Assembly (NCBI GenBank): GCA_027459285.1
Contig: DAIDIQ010000287.1
Coordinates: 1-34,004 of the forward strand
Reading direction: 5' to 3'
DNA: 34,004 nucleotides
Source of the DNA: Acetobacteraceae bacterium
GTDB lineage: Bacteria; Pseudomonadota; Alphaproteobacteria; Acetobacterales; Acetobacteraceae
The notes under the pieces were generated by a model that was given only the letters and a program-made list of their open reading frames with translations, did not search any database and had not been told where the DNA came from. Every line of letters begins with the position of its first letter. Within the stretch, counting starts at the first letter, position 1. Of the stretch, positions 1 to 10,444 are shown in pieces. Position numbers and translations under genes: made by a program.

Positions 1-345
1 CGGCGCGCCGGTGGGCGCGGCCGGAGGTGTGCCGGCGGGCGGGGTGGCAGCCGTGGCGCCAGCGGTGGCGGGCGCCGCGCCATTATCGGCCGGGGTGGCG
101 GGCGTCGTGGCCGGGGCGGCGCCAGTATCGGTGGGGGCGGCGGTGGGTGCCGGCGTGCCTGGGGCGGGGGTTGCCGGCGTTGCCGCGGCGGGGGCGCCGC
201 TGTCTGGCGTGGCGGGCGCGGCGGCGGCGGGCGCGGTGTTGGCCGGGGCCGGGGTGGCGGGTTGGGCCATGGCGGCGGCAGGCAGCACGCAGGCGGCCGA
301 CAGCATCAGCGCGGCGGCAAGCGAGGTCAGGCGGTTGGTGATCAT
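1..345 (-). CDS. Probable ExbB-type TonB energiser N-terminus (partial, runs off left edge): signal peptide plus Ala/Pro/Thr-rich linker
   Basis: Open minus-strand frame with ATG at 345-343 preceded by AGGAGAG SD; reads MITNRLTSLAAALMLSAACVLPAAAMAQPATPAPANTAP... to window edge; lies directly downstream of tonB on the same strand. Not in the ORF track because no stop occurs inside the window. ExbB identity is inferred from context. Confidence 0.6.
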   Translation of the reverse strand, partial: MITNRLTSLAAALMLSAACVLPAAAMAQPATPAPANTAPAAAAPATPDSGAPAAATPATPAPGTPAPTAAPTDTGAAPATTPATPADNGAAPATAGATAATPPAGTPPAAPTGAP

Positions 346-425
346 GGTCTCTCCTCTAGGGGTCCGTCCGCTGACGCGAAACCGGCCAAACTCCGAATGC
401 GTTAGAAAAAAAGCCAAGACTGGTC

Positions 426-1067
426 TCAGTCGCTCAACTTGTAGTTCAGCACCCACGTATGCCGGGTGGCGATCGGCACGCCATTATGGGTGGCCGGATG
501 ATAGCGTTCCGACCGGACATATTGCAGTGCCGAGCGGGCGAAAGCCTCACCGCCGGTGACGCTGAGCACCGAGCAATTGCTGGTCTGGCCATTGGTATCC
601 ACGTCACAGGCAACCGAGACGCGGCCCTGCCGGCCCTCATCCTGCATTTGCTCGGGGTAGGTGGGTGGCTGGCCGGAAATGGGCACCGCGCTCACGTCAT
701 GGTCGGGCACGGCCTGGACCGGCTTGGGCGGCGCCGGCACGAATTTGGTGGTGGGCGGCGGCGCGTGCGTGGTCGCGGTGATGGCGTTGTTCTGCGGCTG
801 CGGCGGCGGCTGGATCTGGATATCCGGCGGCGGCACGTAGGGTGGCGGCGGCGCGGTGAGTTGCGGCGGCGGCGGCGGCGGCGCCTCGGGCGGCGGCGGC
901 TTGGTGTCCTTGATGATTTTGGTCTCGAGCGGCGCCTTGATGACATCGACGATGTTCTGGCCGAGCCCGTTGACCAGGGCCCAGATCAGGAGAAGGTGAA
1001 ACAGCACGACAGCCGAAAACCCGAGAATGGTCCGGAGCGGGCTTCGCTGCTGTTGGGCGTAGTTCAT
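426..1067 (-). CDS. tonB: TonB-family energy transducer
   Basis: N-terminal TM (ILGFSAVVLFHLLLIWALV), Pro-rich linker (PPPPEAPPPPPPQLTAPPPP), C-terminal TonB domain (PPTYPEQMQDEGRQGRVSVACDVDTNGQ...RSALQYVRSERYHPATHNGVPIATRHTWVLNYKL). Confidence 0.9.
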   Translation of the reverse strand: MNYAQQQRSPLRTILGFSAVVLFHLLLIWALVNGLGQNIVDVIKAPLETKIIKDTKPPPPEAPPPPPPQLTAPPPPYVPPPDIQIQPPPQPQNNAITATTHAPPPTTKFVPAPPKPVQAVPDHDVSAVPISGQPPTYPEQMQDEGRQGRVSVACDVDTNGQTSNCSVLSVTGGEAFARSALQYVRSERYHPATHNGVPIATRHTWVLNYKLSD

Positions 1068-1231
1068 CGCGCGATCATTCCTTTTGCGCTTTCCCTTATG
1101 CGCATCCGCGGCGGCGGCCGCGAAAACCGCGCCCGATTGCCACTATAATGCGCCACCGGCAAGCCCTTTTTCCGTTGCATATCGTCGGGCCAGCGGCCAG
1201 GAAATTTTATTGTGCGGCGCAACAATTCTGT

Positions 1232-2581
1232 TCAGGCCGCCCGGCGACGCAACGCCAGCCGGGCGCACAAGCCCCCGCCCGGCGCATCGAGCAGAACGAG
1301 CCGGCCACCATGCGCCTTGGCAATGGCATCGACGATGGCGAGGCCCAGCCCGAAACCATGCCCGACGGCCCGCGCGGGGTCAAGCCTCGCGAAGGGCAAG
1401 GTGACCTGGGTTTTCTTGTTGTCAGGAATACCTGGGCCGTCATCGGTCACGTCGATGAAGATGGTGTCGGCATCGGCGCCAAGGTGGACGCGCGCGCGGG
1501 TGCCATAACGGCAGGCGTTTTCCACCAGGTTGGTAATAGCGCGCGACAGCGAGACGGGGCGGCAGGGCAGGCAGGGCGAGGCTTGCGGCGGTGCCAGCGT
1601 GACATCGAACCCGGCCTCCCGCGCCTCGTCACACAGGCTTTGCAGCAGGGCTGGCAGATCGACCAATTCCTCGGGCTCGGCCGCGGCGTCACCGCGCAGG
1701 AAGCTGAGCGCGGCATCGACCATGGACTGCATCAGATCGAGATCGCGCAGGGTCTTGGTGCGCCATTCGCTGTCCGGCTCGAGTTCGGTGCGCAGGCGGA
1801 GCCGGGTGATGGGGGTGCGCAGATCATGACCGATGGCGGCGAGCATGCGCGTGCGATCATGCAGGGCGGCGGCGATACGGTCCTGCATGGCGTTGATGCT
1901 GCGCGCGGCCAGGCGGATTTCGAGCGCGCCTTCCTCGGGCAGGTGGGCGGGGGCGCCGGTGGCGCCGAGCCGGTCGACCGCGCGCGACAGGCGCTGCATG
2001 GGGCCGATGATGCGGCGAATGGCCCAGACCGAGAGCGCGGTGGTGACGACGAACAGGAAGAACACGCTGATGATGAGGCGGGCCCAGGCGCTGTGAATCG
2101 ACAGTGGCGGATGGTGGAAGGTGACGTTGATGTCGAACACGGCGCCGATGTCCCGGGCGACGATTTCGAGCCGGACCTGGTGGGCTTTGTGCGGGCACGG
2201 CAGCACCGTGACGGCGCGCCGGTGGGGCAGCACGACGTTGAGCGCGCGCGACAGGCTTTGCGCCTGGTGGGGGTCGGCCGCGCCCTGGTGGCAGGCGGGC
2301 GATGCGGGACCGAGACGGGTGGTGAGGCCGGGCACGGTGACCGCGCGGGCGATGGCGGCGCGTGACGCGGGCGGGACCGCGCGCATGGAATCGATCAGGG
2401 TCGCGACCTGCAGGGCATCGGTGCTGCGGCTGCGCAGAAAGGCGCTTTCCTCGGGCCGGAGCCAGGCGCCGAGCGTTGCGACCAGGGCATGGGTGAGCAG
2501 CAGGGTGAGGACGAGAATGAACAGGATCTGGCCGATGGTGGTATCGAGCCAGCGCGGGCGCGCGAGGCGCGGGAAGGTCAC
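1232..2581 (-). CDS. Sensor histidine kinase (EnvZ/OmpR-type partner)
   Basis: TM segments, HAMP-like region, H-box AAIGHDLRTPITRLRLRTEL, N-box NLVENACRYG, G-box DVTDDGPGIPD and GFGLGLAIV; start overlaps the response regulator stop by 4 bp. Confidence 0.93.
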   Translation of the reverse strand: MTFPRLARPRWLDTTIGQILFILVLTLLLTHALVATLGAWLRPEESAFLRSRSTDALQVATLIDSMRAVPPASRAAIARAVTVPGLTTRLGPASPACHQGAADPHQAQSLSRALNVVLPHRRAVTVLPCPHKAHQVRLEIVARDIGAVFDINVTFHHPPLSIHSAWARLIISVFFLFVVTTALSVWAIRRIIGPMQRLSRAVDRLGATGAPAHLPEEGALEIRLAARSINAMQDRIAAALHDRTRMLAAIGHDLRTPITRLRLRTELEPDSEWRTKTLRDLDLMQSMVDAALSFLRGDAAAEPEELVDLPALLQSLCDEAREAGFDVTLAPPQASPCLPCRPVSLSRAITNLVENACRYGTRARVHLGADADTIFIDVTDDGPGIPDNKKTQVTLPFARLDPARAVGHGFGLGLAIVDAIAKAHGGRLVLLDAPGGGLCARLALRRRAA

Positions 2582-3348
2582 CTGGGCGATTCCACGTCTG
2601 GCTGGAAGATATAGCCATCGAGGCGGACGGTGCGGATGAGTTCCAACTGGCGGCCGGCGCCGGCCAGCTTGCGGCGGAGCCGGCTGACCAGCAGGTCAAC
2701 CGCGCGTTCGTTGAGGCTGTCGGGGGCGCCGCGGGTAAGCTCGATCAGGTGCGCGCGGGTGAGCACGCGGCGCGGGTTGCGGCAGAAGGTGAGCAGCAGA
2801 TCCGCCTCGGCGCCGGTGAGGGCGATGCGGATATTGGCGGGCGAATAGAGCAGCCTGCGCTCGGGCTGGAAGCGCCAGCCATTGAAGCGCAGCGGGTCTG
2901 GCCGGGGGCTTGGTTCCTCGGTGCGGCGGCGCAGCACGGCGCGGATGCGGGCGGCGAGTTCGCGCAGTTCGAACGGCTTGGTGATATAGTCATCGGCGCC
3001 GCTTTCGAGCCCGACCACCTTGTCCGGCAGTTCGGCGAGCGCGGTTAGCATGATGATGCCGGCGCGGGTTTCGGCCCGCACGCGACGGCATAGCTCGAGC
3101 CCGGATTCGTCGGGCAGCATGACATCGAGCAGGACGAGATCGACCCGGTCGGCGGCGAGCGCCTCGTCCATGGCCGCGCCATCCTGGGCGAGGCTGACGG
3201 CGTAGCCCTGGCCGGCGAGAAAGCGATCGAGCAGGGCGCGGATTTCGTGATCATCCTCGACCACCAGGACGCGCGCGGGCATGGACCGCGCATCGGGTTG
3301 CGATGGCGGCGCGGGGGGCGTTGGCCCGGAAACCGTGGATGGCTGCAT
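2578..3348 (-). CDS. OmpR-family response regulator
   Basis: Receiver (VLVVEDDHEIRALL...LVLLDVMLPDESG...GADDYITKPFE) plus winged-helix C-terminus (LTGAEADLLLTFCRNPRRVLTRAHL...DGYIF). Start uncertain (3348 or 3282); the 448-aa ORF in the track is over-extended. Confidence 0.92.
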   Translation of the reverse strand: MQPSTVSGPTPPAPPSQPDARSMPARVLVVEDDHEIRALLDRFLAGQGYAVSLAQDGAAMDEALAADRVDLVLLDVMLPDESGLELCRRVRAETRAGIIMLTALAELPDKVVGLESGADDYITKPFELRELAARIRAVLRRRTEEPSPRPDPLRFNGWRFQPERRLLYSPANIRIALTGAEADLLLTFCRNPRRVLTRAHLIELTRGAPDSLNERAVDLLVSRLRRKLAGAGRQLELIRTVRLDGYIFQPDVESPR

Positions 3349-3694
3349 GGTGTCTACCCCGTGGCCTGTATCACACGCGATCATGTTGGCGCGCACCAGA
3401 CCGATCGGGTTTAGCATGTTTGGCCGGGCTGGGATGCGCGCGGGGGCAGCGTGCCGGAATTGTTCTGTTTTGAAAAATAGTCGCGCGGGAGACCGCTGAT
3501 GGCGGATGGTCGCGGCGGGTGCCGGGGGAGGATTTGTGCCTCGACAACCCGACAAAGCGTGACGTTGGCGGGGTGATGTATCGGTTCCGACAATTGCTGC
3601 CTGTTGGATTGACCGGCCTTGGCGGCCCGACCAGAGTGCGGCCGATAAGCGATGGCCGCCGCCGGCGTGGGGCCGGGAGTTCACGAACCCTTCG

Positions 3695-4864
3695 ATGATC
3701 AGCCAGACCGAGACAGAGCCCAGCCGACGCACGCGACGGCGCCCCCGACCGCGCACGCTGATTTTGCTGGGGGTGGGCGGGCTGTTTGTTTTTTTGCTGG
3801 TGACGGGCATTCGGCATGCGCGGGAGACCAGCAAGAAGCCGGCCGTGAAGGCCCGGAGCGAGACCGTGAGCGTGGCCAAGGTGACGCGCGGCGACATTCC
3901 GGTGCGGCTGACCGAACTGGGCACGGTGACGCCGCTGGCGACGGTGACGGTGAAGTCGCAGATCAGCGGCTATCTGGTGTCGGTCGGGTTCAAGGAAGGC
4001 GAGGAGGTGACCAAGGGCACGGTGCTGGCGCAGGTGGACCCGCGCCCGTATGAGGCGGTGCTGACGCAGTATGAGGGCAATTTGCTGCGCGACCAGGCGT
4101 TGCTGAAGAATGCGCGGATTGATTTGAACCGCTATCAGCGGCTGGTGAAATTGAATTCGATTGCCGAGCAGAATTTGGATACGGCGCGCGCGAGTGTTGG
4201 CCAGTATGAGGGCGCGGTGAAGACCGACCAGGGTCTGATCGCGGCGGAGCAACTGGACCTGGATTATGCGCGGATAACGGCGCCGGTGGATGGGCGGATC
4301 GGGCTCAGGCTGGTGGATCGGGGGAATTATGTGACGCCGGGCGATGCGACGGGCATTGCCGTGGTGACCGAGATGAAGCCGATGTCGGTGATTTTCACGA
4401 TACCGCAGACGGCGCTGAGCGCGGTGCTGGACGGGTTGAAGCAGGGGCCGCTGGCGGTGAGCGCGCGCGATGGCGATGGCGGGCGGGTGTTGGCGAGCGG
4501 CACGGTGCGCACGATCGACAACCAGGTGGACACGACGACCGGCACGGTGAAGCTGCGGGCGATTTTCCCGAATACGGACGAGGCGCTGTTTCCGAACGCG
4601 TTCGTCAATGTCTCGTTGCTTGTGACGACGCATCGCGGGGTGGTGGTGGCGCCGAGTGACGCGGTGCAGAGCGGCTCGATGGGGACGTATGTGTTCGTGG
4701 TGCAGCCGAACGATACGGTGAAGACCGTGCCGGTAAGTGTGGGCGACAGCGCCGACGGGCGGACGGAAATTACCAAGGGGCTGCAACCGGGCGAGACCGT
4801 GGTGCTGGAAGGCATGGGCAGGCTGCGCGACGGCGCCCATGTGACGATCGTGCCGGGATCGTGA
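3695..4864 (+). CDS. RND efflux periplasmic adaptor (MdtA-like)
   Basis: TM then barrel-sandwich/hairpin motifs (VTVKSQISGYLVSVGFKEGEEVTKGTVLAQVDPRPYEA; LDYARITAPVDGRIGLRLVDRGNYV); 4-bp overlap with the pump gene. Confidence 0.93.
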   Translation: MISQTETEPSRRTRRRPRPRTLILLGVGGLFVFLLVTGIRHARETSKKPAVKARSETVSVAKVTRGDIPVRLTELGTVTPLATVTVKSQISGYLVSVGFKEGEEVTKGTVLAQVDPRPYEAVLTQYEGNLLRDQALLKNARIDLNRYQRLVKLNSIAEQNLDTARASVGQYEGAVKTDQGLIAAEQLDLDYARITAPVDGRIGLRLVDRGNYVTPGDATGIAVVTEMKPMSVIFTIPQTALSAVLDGLKQGPLAVSARDGDGGRVLASGTVRTIDNQVDTTTGTVKLRAIFPNTDEALFPNAFVNVSLLVTTHRGVVVAPSDAVQSGSMGTYVFVVQPNDTVKTVPVSVGDSADGRTEITKGLQPGETVVLEGMGRLRDGAHVTIVPGS

Positions 4865-7800
4865 ATCCGTCTCGTCCGTTCATTCTGCGGCCGGTCGCGA
4901 CCACGCTGCTGATGGTGGCGGTGCTGTTGCTGGGGGCGGTGGCCTATCATTTTCTGCCGCTGTCGGCGCTGCCGCAGGTGGATTATCCGACGATCGTGGT
5001 GACGACATTGTATCCGGGCGCGGGGCCGGAGGTGATGACCAACACCATCACCGCGCCATTGGAGCGGCAATTGGGCGAGATGGCCGGGTTGCAGCAGATG
5101 GTGAGCCGCAGTTCGGCGGGTGCGTCGGTGATCACGCTGACGTTCGATATCAATCTGTCGCTGGACGTGGCGGAGCAGGAGGTGCAGGCGGCGATTAATG
5201 ACGCTGGGAATTTGCTGCCGTCTGATCTGCCGAGCCCGCCGGTTTATGCCAAGGTGAACCCGGCCGATGTGCCGATACTGACGCTGGGGGTGACCAGCCA
5301 GACCCTGAAGCTGACCGATGTGCAGGATTTGGTGCAGACGCGGCTGGCGCAGAAGATCAGCCAGATTGGCGGCGTCGGGCTGGTGCGGATCGAGGGGGGA
5401 CAGATACCGGCGATACGGGTGCGCTTCGACCCGGCGCGGCTGGCCGCCTATGGGCTGAACATCGATGATTTGCGCACGACGCTTATTCAGTTGAACGCGA
5501 ATGCGCCGAAGGGATCGGTGCAGGGGCCGACACGGCAATATCAGATCGATGCCAATGACGCGCTGGATAGTTCGATCGGCTATCTGGACGCGGTGATTGC
5601 CTACAGGAACGGCGCGCCGGTGCGGCTGCGTGACGTGGCGAGCGTGAGCCGGGCGCCGCAGAACGACCGGATCGAGGCGTGGATGAACAGGCAGCCGGCG
5701 TTGATCGTCTCGATTCAGCGCCAGCCGGGGGCGAACGTGATCAGTGTGGTGGACGCGATCAAGGCGGCGCTGCCGGATCTGGAACGGAATTTACCGGGCG
5801 CGGTCAAGGTGACACCGCTGACCGACCGCACCATCACGATCCGCGCCTCGGTGAATGATGTGGAGGCGGAGCTTGGGTTGGCGGTGGTGCTGGTGGTGCT
5901 GGCGATTTTTCTGTTCCTGCACGAGCCGCTGGCGACGTTGATACCGAGCCTGTCGGTGCCGCTTTCATTGATTGGCGCGCTGGCGGCGATGTATGGGTTC
6001 GGGTTCAGCCTGGATAATCTGTCGCTGATGGCGCTGACGATTGCCAGCGGCTTCGTGGTTGATGACGCGATCGTGGTGATCGAGAATATCGCGCGACGGA
6101 TCGAGGATGGCGAGACGCCGATGCAGGCGGCGCTGCAAGGCTCGGCGCAGATCGGGTTCACCATCATCAGCCTGACCGTATCGTTGCTGGCGGTGCTTAT
6201 TCCGCTGTTGTTCATGGGCGATGTGGTGGGGCGCTTGTTCCATGAATTCGCGCTGACGCTGGCCGCGGCGATCGTGATTTCGGCCGTGGTGTCATTGACG
6301 CTGGTGCCGATGCTGTGCGCGCGGATGTTGAAGCCGCGGGGGCTGGCGCGCGAGGGGGCGGTGGCGCGGGCGATGACGCGGGCGATGGCGGCGGTGACGC
6401 GGGGCTATGCGCGCGCGCTGGACGCGGTGCTGCGCCACCAGTGGCTGGCGCTGCTGAGCGTGCCGGTGACGCTGGCGATAACGCTGTGGCTGGCGGTGGC
6501 CATTCCGAAAGGGTTTTTCCCGGTGCAGGATACCGGGGTCATTCAGGGGCTGACGGAGGCGAACCAGACGATCAGCTACGCGGCGATGGGCAGGCTGCAG
6601 GAAAAACTGGCGGCGGTGGTGCTGCGGGACCATGACGTGGCGAGCCTTTCCAGCTTCATTGGCGTGGATGGCGATAATGTGACGCTGAACAGCGGGCGGA
6701 TGCTGATAAACCTGGTGCCGCAAGCGCGCCGGCGGGCGACGGCGGCGGAAATTGCCCGCCGGTTGGCGCGCGAAATTGCCGGCGTGCCGGGCATACGCAT
6801 GACGATGCAGCCGGTGCAGGATTTGACGATGGAGACCAGCGTCGGCGCCGGGGAATATCAGGTGATGCTGGAAAACCCGGACCAGGCGACATTGGCCGAA
6901 TGGACCAGGCGGCTGGTGACGACGATGGCGGCGGACAAGCGGCTGAGCGATGTGCAGAGCGACCTGGCGGATGCCGGGCTTGCCGCCTATGTGACGATCG
7001 ACCGCGCCATGGCCAGCCGCTTCGGCATCACGCCGGCGAGCATCGACAATGTGCTGTACGACAGTTTCGGCCAGCGCATCGTCTCGACCATATTCACCCA
7101 GTCGAATGAATATTCGGTGATTCTGGAGGCGAATGCGAAGACGCAACATTCGCTGAAGGCGCTGGACACGATTTATCTGCCATCCTCGACCGCGAGCAGC
7201 GGCGAGGTGCCGCTGGCGGCGCTGGTGCATGTGACGGTGCGGCCGGCGCCGCTGCTGATCACGCATCTGGGCCAGTTTCCGGCGACCACGATCAGTTTCA
7301 ATCTGACGCCCGGTACATCGTTGGGGGCGGCGGTGAGTGCCGTGCGCGAAGCGGAGGCGAAAATTAAGCTGCCGGATAGTTTCGTGACCGCCTATCAGGG
7401 CACGGCGCGGGCACTTGACCAGTCATTGGGAAACGAGGCGTTCCTGATCGGGGCGGCGGTGGCGACGATGTATATCGTGCTGGGGGTGCTGTATGAGAGC
7501 CTGGTGCACCCGCTGACGATTTTATCGACCCTGCCCTCGGCGGGCACGGGGGCGCTGCTGGCGCTTTGGCTTTCGGGCAGCGGGCTCGATGTGATCGGCA
7601 TTATCGGCATCGTGCTGCTGATTGGCATTGTGAAGAAAAACGCCATCATGGTGGTGGATTTCGCGCTGGCGGCGGAGCGGCAGGAAGGGCTGCCGCCGAC
7701 GCTGGCGGTGCGGCAGGCCTGCCTGCTGCGGCTCAGGCCGATTTTGATGACGACTTTTGCCGCCCTGTTTGCCGCCCTGCCGCTGATGCTGGGGCACGGG

Positions 7801-7977
7801 GTGGGGTCGGAATTGCGGCGGCCATTGGGGCTGGCGATTGTTGGCGGGCTGTTGCTGAGCCAGGCCCTGACCTTGTTCACGACGCCGGTGGTTTATCTGG
7901 CGTTCAGCCGGGCGGCGGCGGCGACGCGGCGGTATTTACGGTCTGGCGCGGCCGGACCCAGTGAAGACATGGCATGA
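4861..7977 (+). CDS. RND efflux permease (MdtB/MdtC-like)
   Basis: 1038 aa; RPVATTLLMVAVLLLGAVAYHFLPLSALPQVDYPTIVV and FVVDDAIVVIENIARRIEDGETPMQAALQGSAQIGFTIISLTVSLLAVLIPLLFM are typical RND permease signatures. Confidence 0.96.
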   Translation: MNPSRPFILRPVATTLLMVAVLLLGAVAYHFLPLSALPQVDYPTIVVTTLYPGAGPEVMTNTITAPLERQLGEMAGLQQMVSRSSAGASVITLTFDINLSLDVAEQEVQAAINDAGNLLPSDLPSPPVYAKVNPADVPILTLGVTSQTLKLTDVQDLVQTRLAQKISQIGGVGLVRIEGGQIPAIRVRFDPARLAAYGLNIDDLRTTLIQLNANAPKGSVQGPTRQYQIDANDALDSSIGYLDAVIAYRNGAPVRLRDVASVSRAPQNDRIEAWMNRQPALIVSIQRQPGANVISVVDAIKAALPDLERNLPGAVKVTPLTDRTITIRASVNDVEAELGLAVVLVVLAIFLFLHEPLATLIPSLSVPLSLIGALAAMYGFGFSLDNLSLMALTIASGFVVDDAIVVIENIARRIEDGETPMQAALQGSAQIGFTIISLTVSLLAVLIPLLFMGDVVGRLFHEFALTLAAAIVISAVVSLTLVPMLCARMLKPRGLAREGAVARAMTRAMAAVTRGYARALDAVLRHQWLALLSVPVTLAITLWLAVAIPKGFFPVQDTGVIQGLTEANQTISYAAMGRLQEKLAAVVLRDHDVASLSSFIGVDGDNVTLNSGRMLINLVPQARRRATAAEIARRLAREIAGVPGIRMTMQPVQDLTMETSVGAGEYQVMLENPDQATLAEWTRRLVTTMAADKRLSDVQSDLADAGLAAYVTIDRAMASRFGITPASIDNVLYDSFGQRIVSTIFTQSNEYSVILEANAKTQHSLKALDTIYLPSSTASSGEVPLAALVHVTVRPAPLLITHLGQFPATTISFNLTPGTSLGAAVSAVREAEAKIKLPDSFVTAYQGTARALDQSLGNEAFLIGAAVATMYIVLGVLYESLVHPLTILSTLPSAGTGALLALWLSGSGLDVIGIIGIVLLIGIVKKNAIMVVDFALAAERQEGLPPTLAVRQACLLRLRPILMTTFAALFAALPLMLGHGVGSELRRPLGLAIVGGLLLSQALTLFTTPVVYLAFSRAAAATRRYLRSGAAGPSEDMA

Positions 7978-9446
7978 CGATGACACGACCGAAGTGCTGG
8001 GAGAAGCGGGGGGCAAGGCGGGGGGCGAGCGGGGTATGGGCGCTGCTGCTGGGAGGCTGTTTGGTTTCGGGCTGCATGGTGGGGCCGGATTACCACCGGC
8101 CGGACGCGCCGGTGCCGGCGAAATACAAGGAATTGCTGGCGCCGCCGAAGGGCTGGAGCAATGCCGCGCCCGATGACGGGCATGGCGGCGGGCAGTGGTG
8201 GCTGATGTTCAACGACCCGACCTTGACGTCGCTCGAGGCGCGGGTGCGGCTGAACAACCAGACCATAAAACAGGCCGAGGCGGCGTATCGGCAGGCGGCG
8301 GCCCTGGTTGCGGAGGCGCGGGCCGGGCTGTACCCGACGCTTGGCGCCACGGGCAGTTTTCAACGCGCGAAGCAGCTTGGCGTGACCAGCAACAGCGCGA
8401 GCGTGGAGCCGAGCGCCAACTGGGACCTGGATGTGTGGGGCAGAATTCGCCGCAGCGTGGAAAGCAGTGTGGCGAGCGCGCAGGCATCGGCCGCGGATCT
8501 GGCGAACGCGGAATTATCGGAGCAGGCGGTGCTGGCCCAGACCTATTTCGATCTATGCTATCAGGACGCGCTGATCGATCTGCTGCAAGGCACGGTGAAG
8601 GCCTATCAGAAATCCGTGACGATCGCGCAGAACCAGGAAACCTATGGCGTTGCCGCGCTGTCGGACGTGATCACGGCGCGGGCGCAGCTTGACGCGGCGC
8701 AATCGTCGCTGATCAATGCCGGGGTGCTGCGGGCGGAATATGAGCACGCGATCGCGACGCTGGTGGGGGTGCCGCCGGCGGAATTCTCGTTGCCGAAAAG
8801 GCCCCTGCCCTTCTCGATTCCGGTTGTGCCGGTCGCGGTGCCCTCGACCCTGTTGCAGCGGCGGCCGGACATTGCAGCGGCCGAACGCAACATGCAGGCG
8901 GCGAATGCCGAGATTGGCGTGAATGTCGCGGCCTTTTACCCGGATGTGAGCCTGTCGGCGCTGTTCGGCTATACGGCCGACCCGGTGCAGGATTTGTTCA
9001 ACGCGGCGCACCAGGTGTGGTCGTTGGGGACGAGTGTGACCGAGAGCCTGTTCGAGGGCGGGTTGCGGCACGCGCAGGTGGCGGCGGCGAAGGCGGTATA
9101 CGACCAGAATGTGGCTTTCTATCGGCAGACGGTGCTGAGCGCGTTTCAGCAGGTGGAGGATCAACTATCGAGCCTGCGGATTCTGGCGCGGCAGGCGGCG
9201 GTGCAGGCGCGGGCGGACAAGGACGCCGAGCAGGCGGTGGCGATTGCGCTGAACGAATACCAGGCGGGCACGCAGGCCTATACCGCGGTGATTACCGAGC
9301 AGACCCTGCTGTTGAGCGACCGGGAAACGAACCTTGCGATCGATAACAGCCGGCTGCAGGCGACGGTGACGCTGGCCGAGGCGCTGGGCGGCGGGTTTGA
9401 CGCGACGAGCCTGCCGAAGCACCCCGCGGGGATCGGGCCATACTGA
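7974..9446 (+). CDS. NodT-family outer-membrane efflux lipoprotein
   Basis: Lipobox LVSGC; MVGPDYHRPDAPVPAKYKE; LLQRRPDIAAAERNMQAANAEIGVNVAAFYPDVSLSALFGY; 4-bp overlap with permease. Confidence 0.94.
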   Translation: MTMTRPKCWEKRGARRGASGVWALLLGGCLVSGCMVGPDYHRPDAPVPAKYKELLAPPKGWSNAAPDDGHGGGQWWLMFNDPTLTSLEARVRLNNQTIKQAEAAYRQAAALVAEARAGLYPTLGATGSFQRAKQLGVTSNSASVEPSANWDLDVWGRIRRSVESSVASAQASAADLANAELSEQAVLAQTYFDLCYQDALIDLLQGTVKAYQKSVTIAQNQETYGVAALSDVITARAQLDAAQSSLINAGVLRAEYEHAIATLVGVPPAEFSLPKRPLPFSIPVVPVAVPSTLLQRRPDIAAAERNMQAANAEIGVNVAAFYPDVSLSALFGYTADPVQDLFNAAHQVWSLGTSVTESLFEGGLRHAQVAAAKAVYDQNVAFYRQTVLSAFQQVEDQLSSLRILARQAAVQARADKDAEQAVAIALNEYQAGTQAYTAVITEQTLLLSDRETNLAIDNSRLQATVTLAEALGGGFDATSLPKHPAGIGPY

Positions 9447-9509
9447 GCATGCGCGGCACGTATTTGCCGGGCGGTTTCCGTTCGGGCCCGGACAGACTAC
9501 ATTTTCGGC

Positions 9510-10436
9510 ATGGCGGCTGATCCGTATGAGGTTCTGGGCGTGGCGCGCGACGCGAGTGGCGAGGAGATTCGCCGCGCGTTCCGCAAGTTGGCGAAGGAAC
9601 ACCACCCGGATTTGAACCCGGACAACAAGGTGGCCGAGGAGCGGTTCAAGACCATCAACACCGCCTACGACCTGCTGTCGGACCCGGACAAGCGGGGCAA
9701 GTTCGACCGCGGCGAGATCGATGGCGCGGGTGAGCCGCGCTTTCAGACGCCGCCCCCGGGCTTTACCGATTTCGGCACCCGGCGCGGCGGGTTCCGGCAC
9801 GGGCGGGGGCCGTTCGGCGAAGGGTTCGACGGCGACGATGCCGAGGATTTGTTCAGCTTTTTCACGCAGGGGCCGAACCGGCCGAACGGGCCGCGGCGCG
9901 GGCGGGACCGGAATTATTCGCTGGATATCGATCTGCTGACCGCGATCAATGGCGGGCCGCAACGGCTGACCCTGCCGGGCGGCGGCACGCTGGATGTGCG
10001 GATACCACCCGGGCTCGAGCATGGGCAGGTGCTGCGGCTGAAGGAAAAGGGCGAGCCGGGACGCAATGGCGCCCCACCCGGGGACGCGCTGATCGAGGTG
10101 TTCGTGCGACCACACCCGGTGTTCCGGCGCGAGGGCGACGACCTGGCGCTGGATTTGCCGGTGGCACTGTCCGAGGTGGTGCTGGGGGCGAAGGTGCCGG
10201 TGCCGACCCCCGGCGGATCGGTGACATTGTCGATTCCGGCGGGGAGCAATAACGGCACGAAATTACGCCTGCGCGGACGCGGCGTGCCGGCACATGCGGG
10301 GCGCAAGGCAGGGGATTTGTTCGTGACGCTGAGGCTGGTGCTGGACGGACAGGATGCGGGACTGGCGAAATTCCTGCGCGAGCGGGGGGATGCGCCGGCG
10401 TTCGACCCGCGACGGGGGTTTGAGGCGGAGGGTTAG
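9510..10436 (+). CDS. J-domain protein, CbpA-like (no zinc finger)
   Basis: J domain DPYEVLGVARDASGEEIRRAFRKLAKEHHPDLNPD (HPD present), Gly/Phe-rich region, DnaJ C-terminal beta domain (LTLPGGGTLDVRIPPGLEHGQVLRLKEKGEPG); no CxxCxGxG repeats. Confidence 0.92.
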   Translation: MAADPYEVLGVARDASGEEIRRAFRKLAKEHHPDLNPDNKVAEERFKTINTAYDLLSDPDKRGKFDRGEIDGAGEPRFQTPPPGFTDFGTRRGGFRHGRGPFGEGFDGDDAEDLFSFFTQGPNRPNGPRRGRDRNYSLDIDLLTAINGGPQRLTLPGGGTLDVRIPPGLEHGQVLRLKEKGEPGRNGAPPGDALIEVFVRPHPVFRREGDDLALDLPVALSEVVLGAKVPVPTPGGSVTLSIPAGSNNGTKLRLRGRGVPAHAGRKAGDLFVTLRLVLDGQDAGLAKFLRERGDAPAFDPRRGFEAEG

Positions 10437-10444
10437 GGAAGATT

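Noticed and set aside
1148-2365. 405-aa plus-strand ORF
   Set aside because: Antisense shadow of the histidine kinase.
3349-3694. Defined operator for the response regulator between the TCS and the RND operon
   Set aside because: Divergent arrangement makes regulation plausible, but no convincing direct repeat could be identified by eye.
3371-4840. 489-aa minus-strand ORF (and similar Arg/His-rich ORFs at 4327, 6292)
   Set aside because: Antisense shadows of the RND adaptor and permease; extreme R/H/Q composition.
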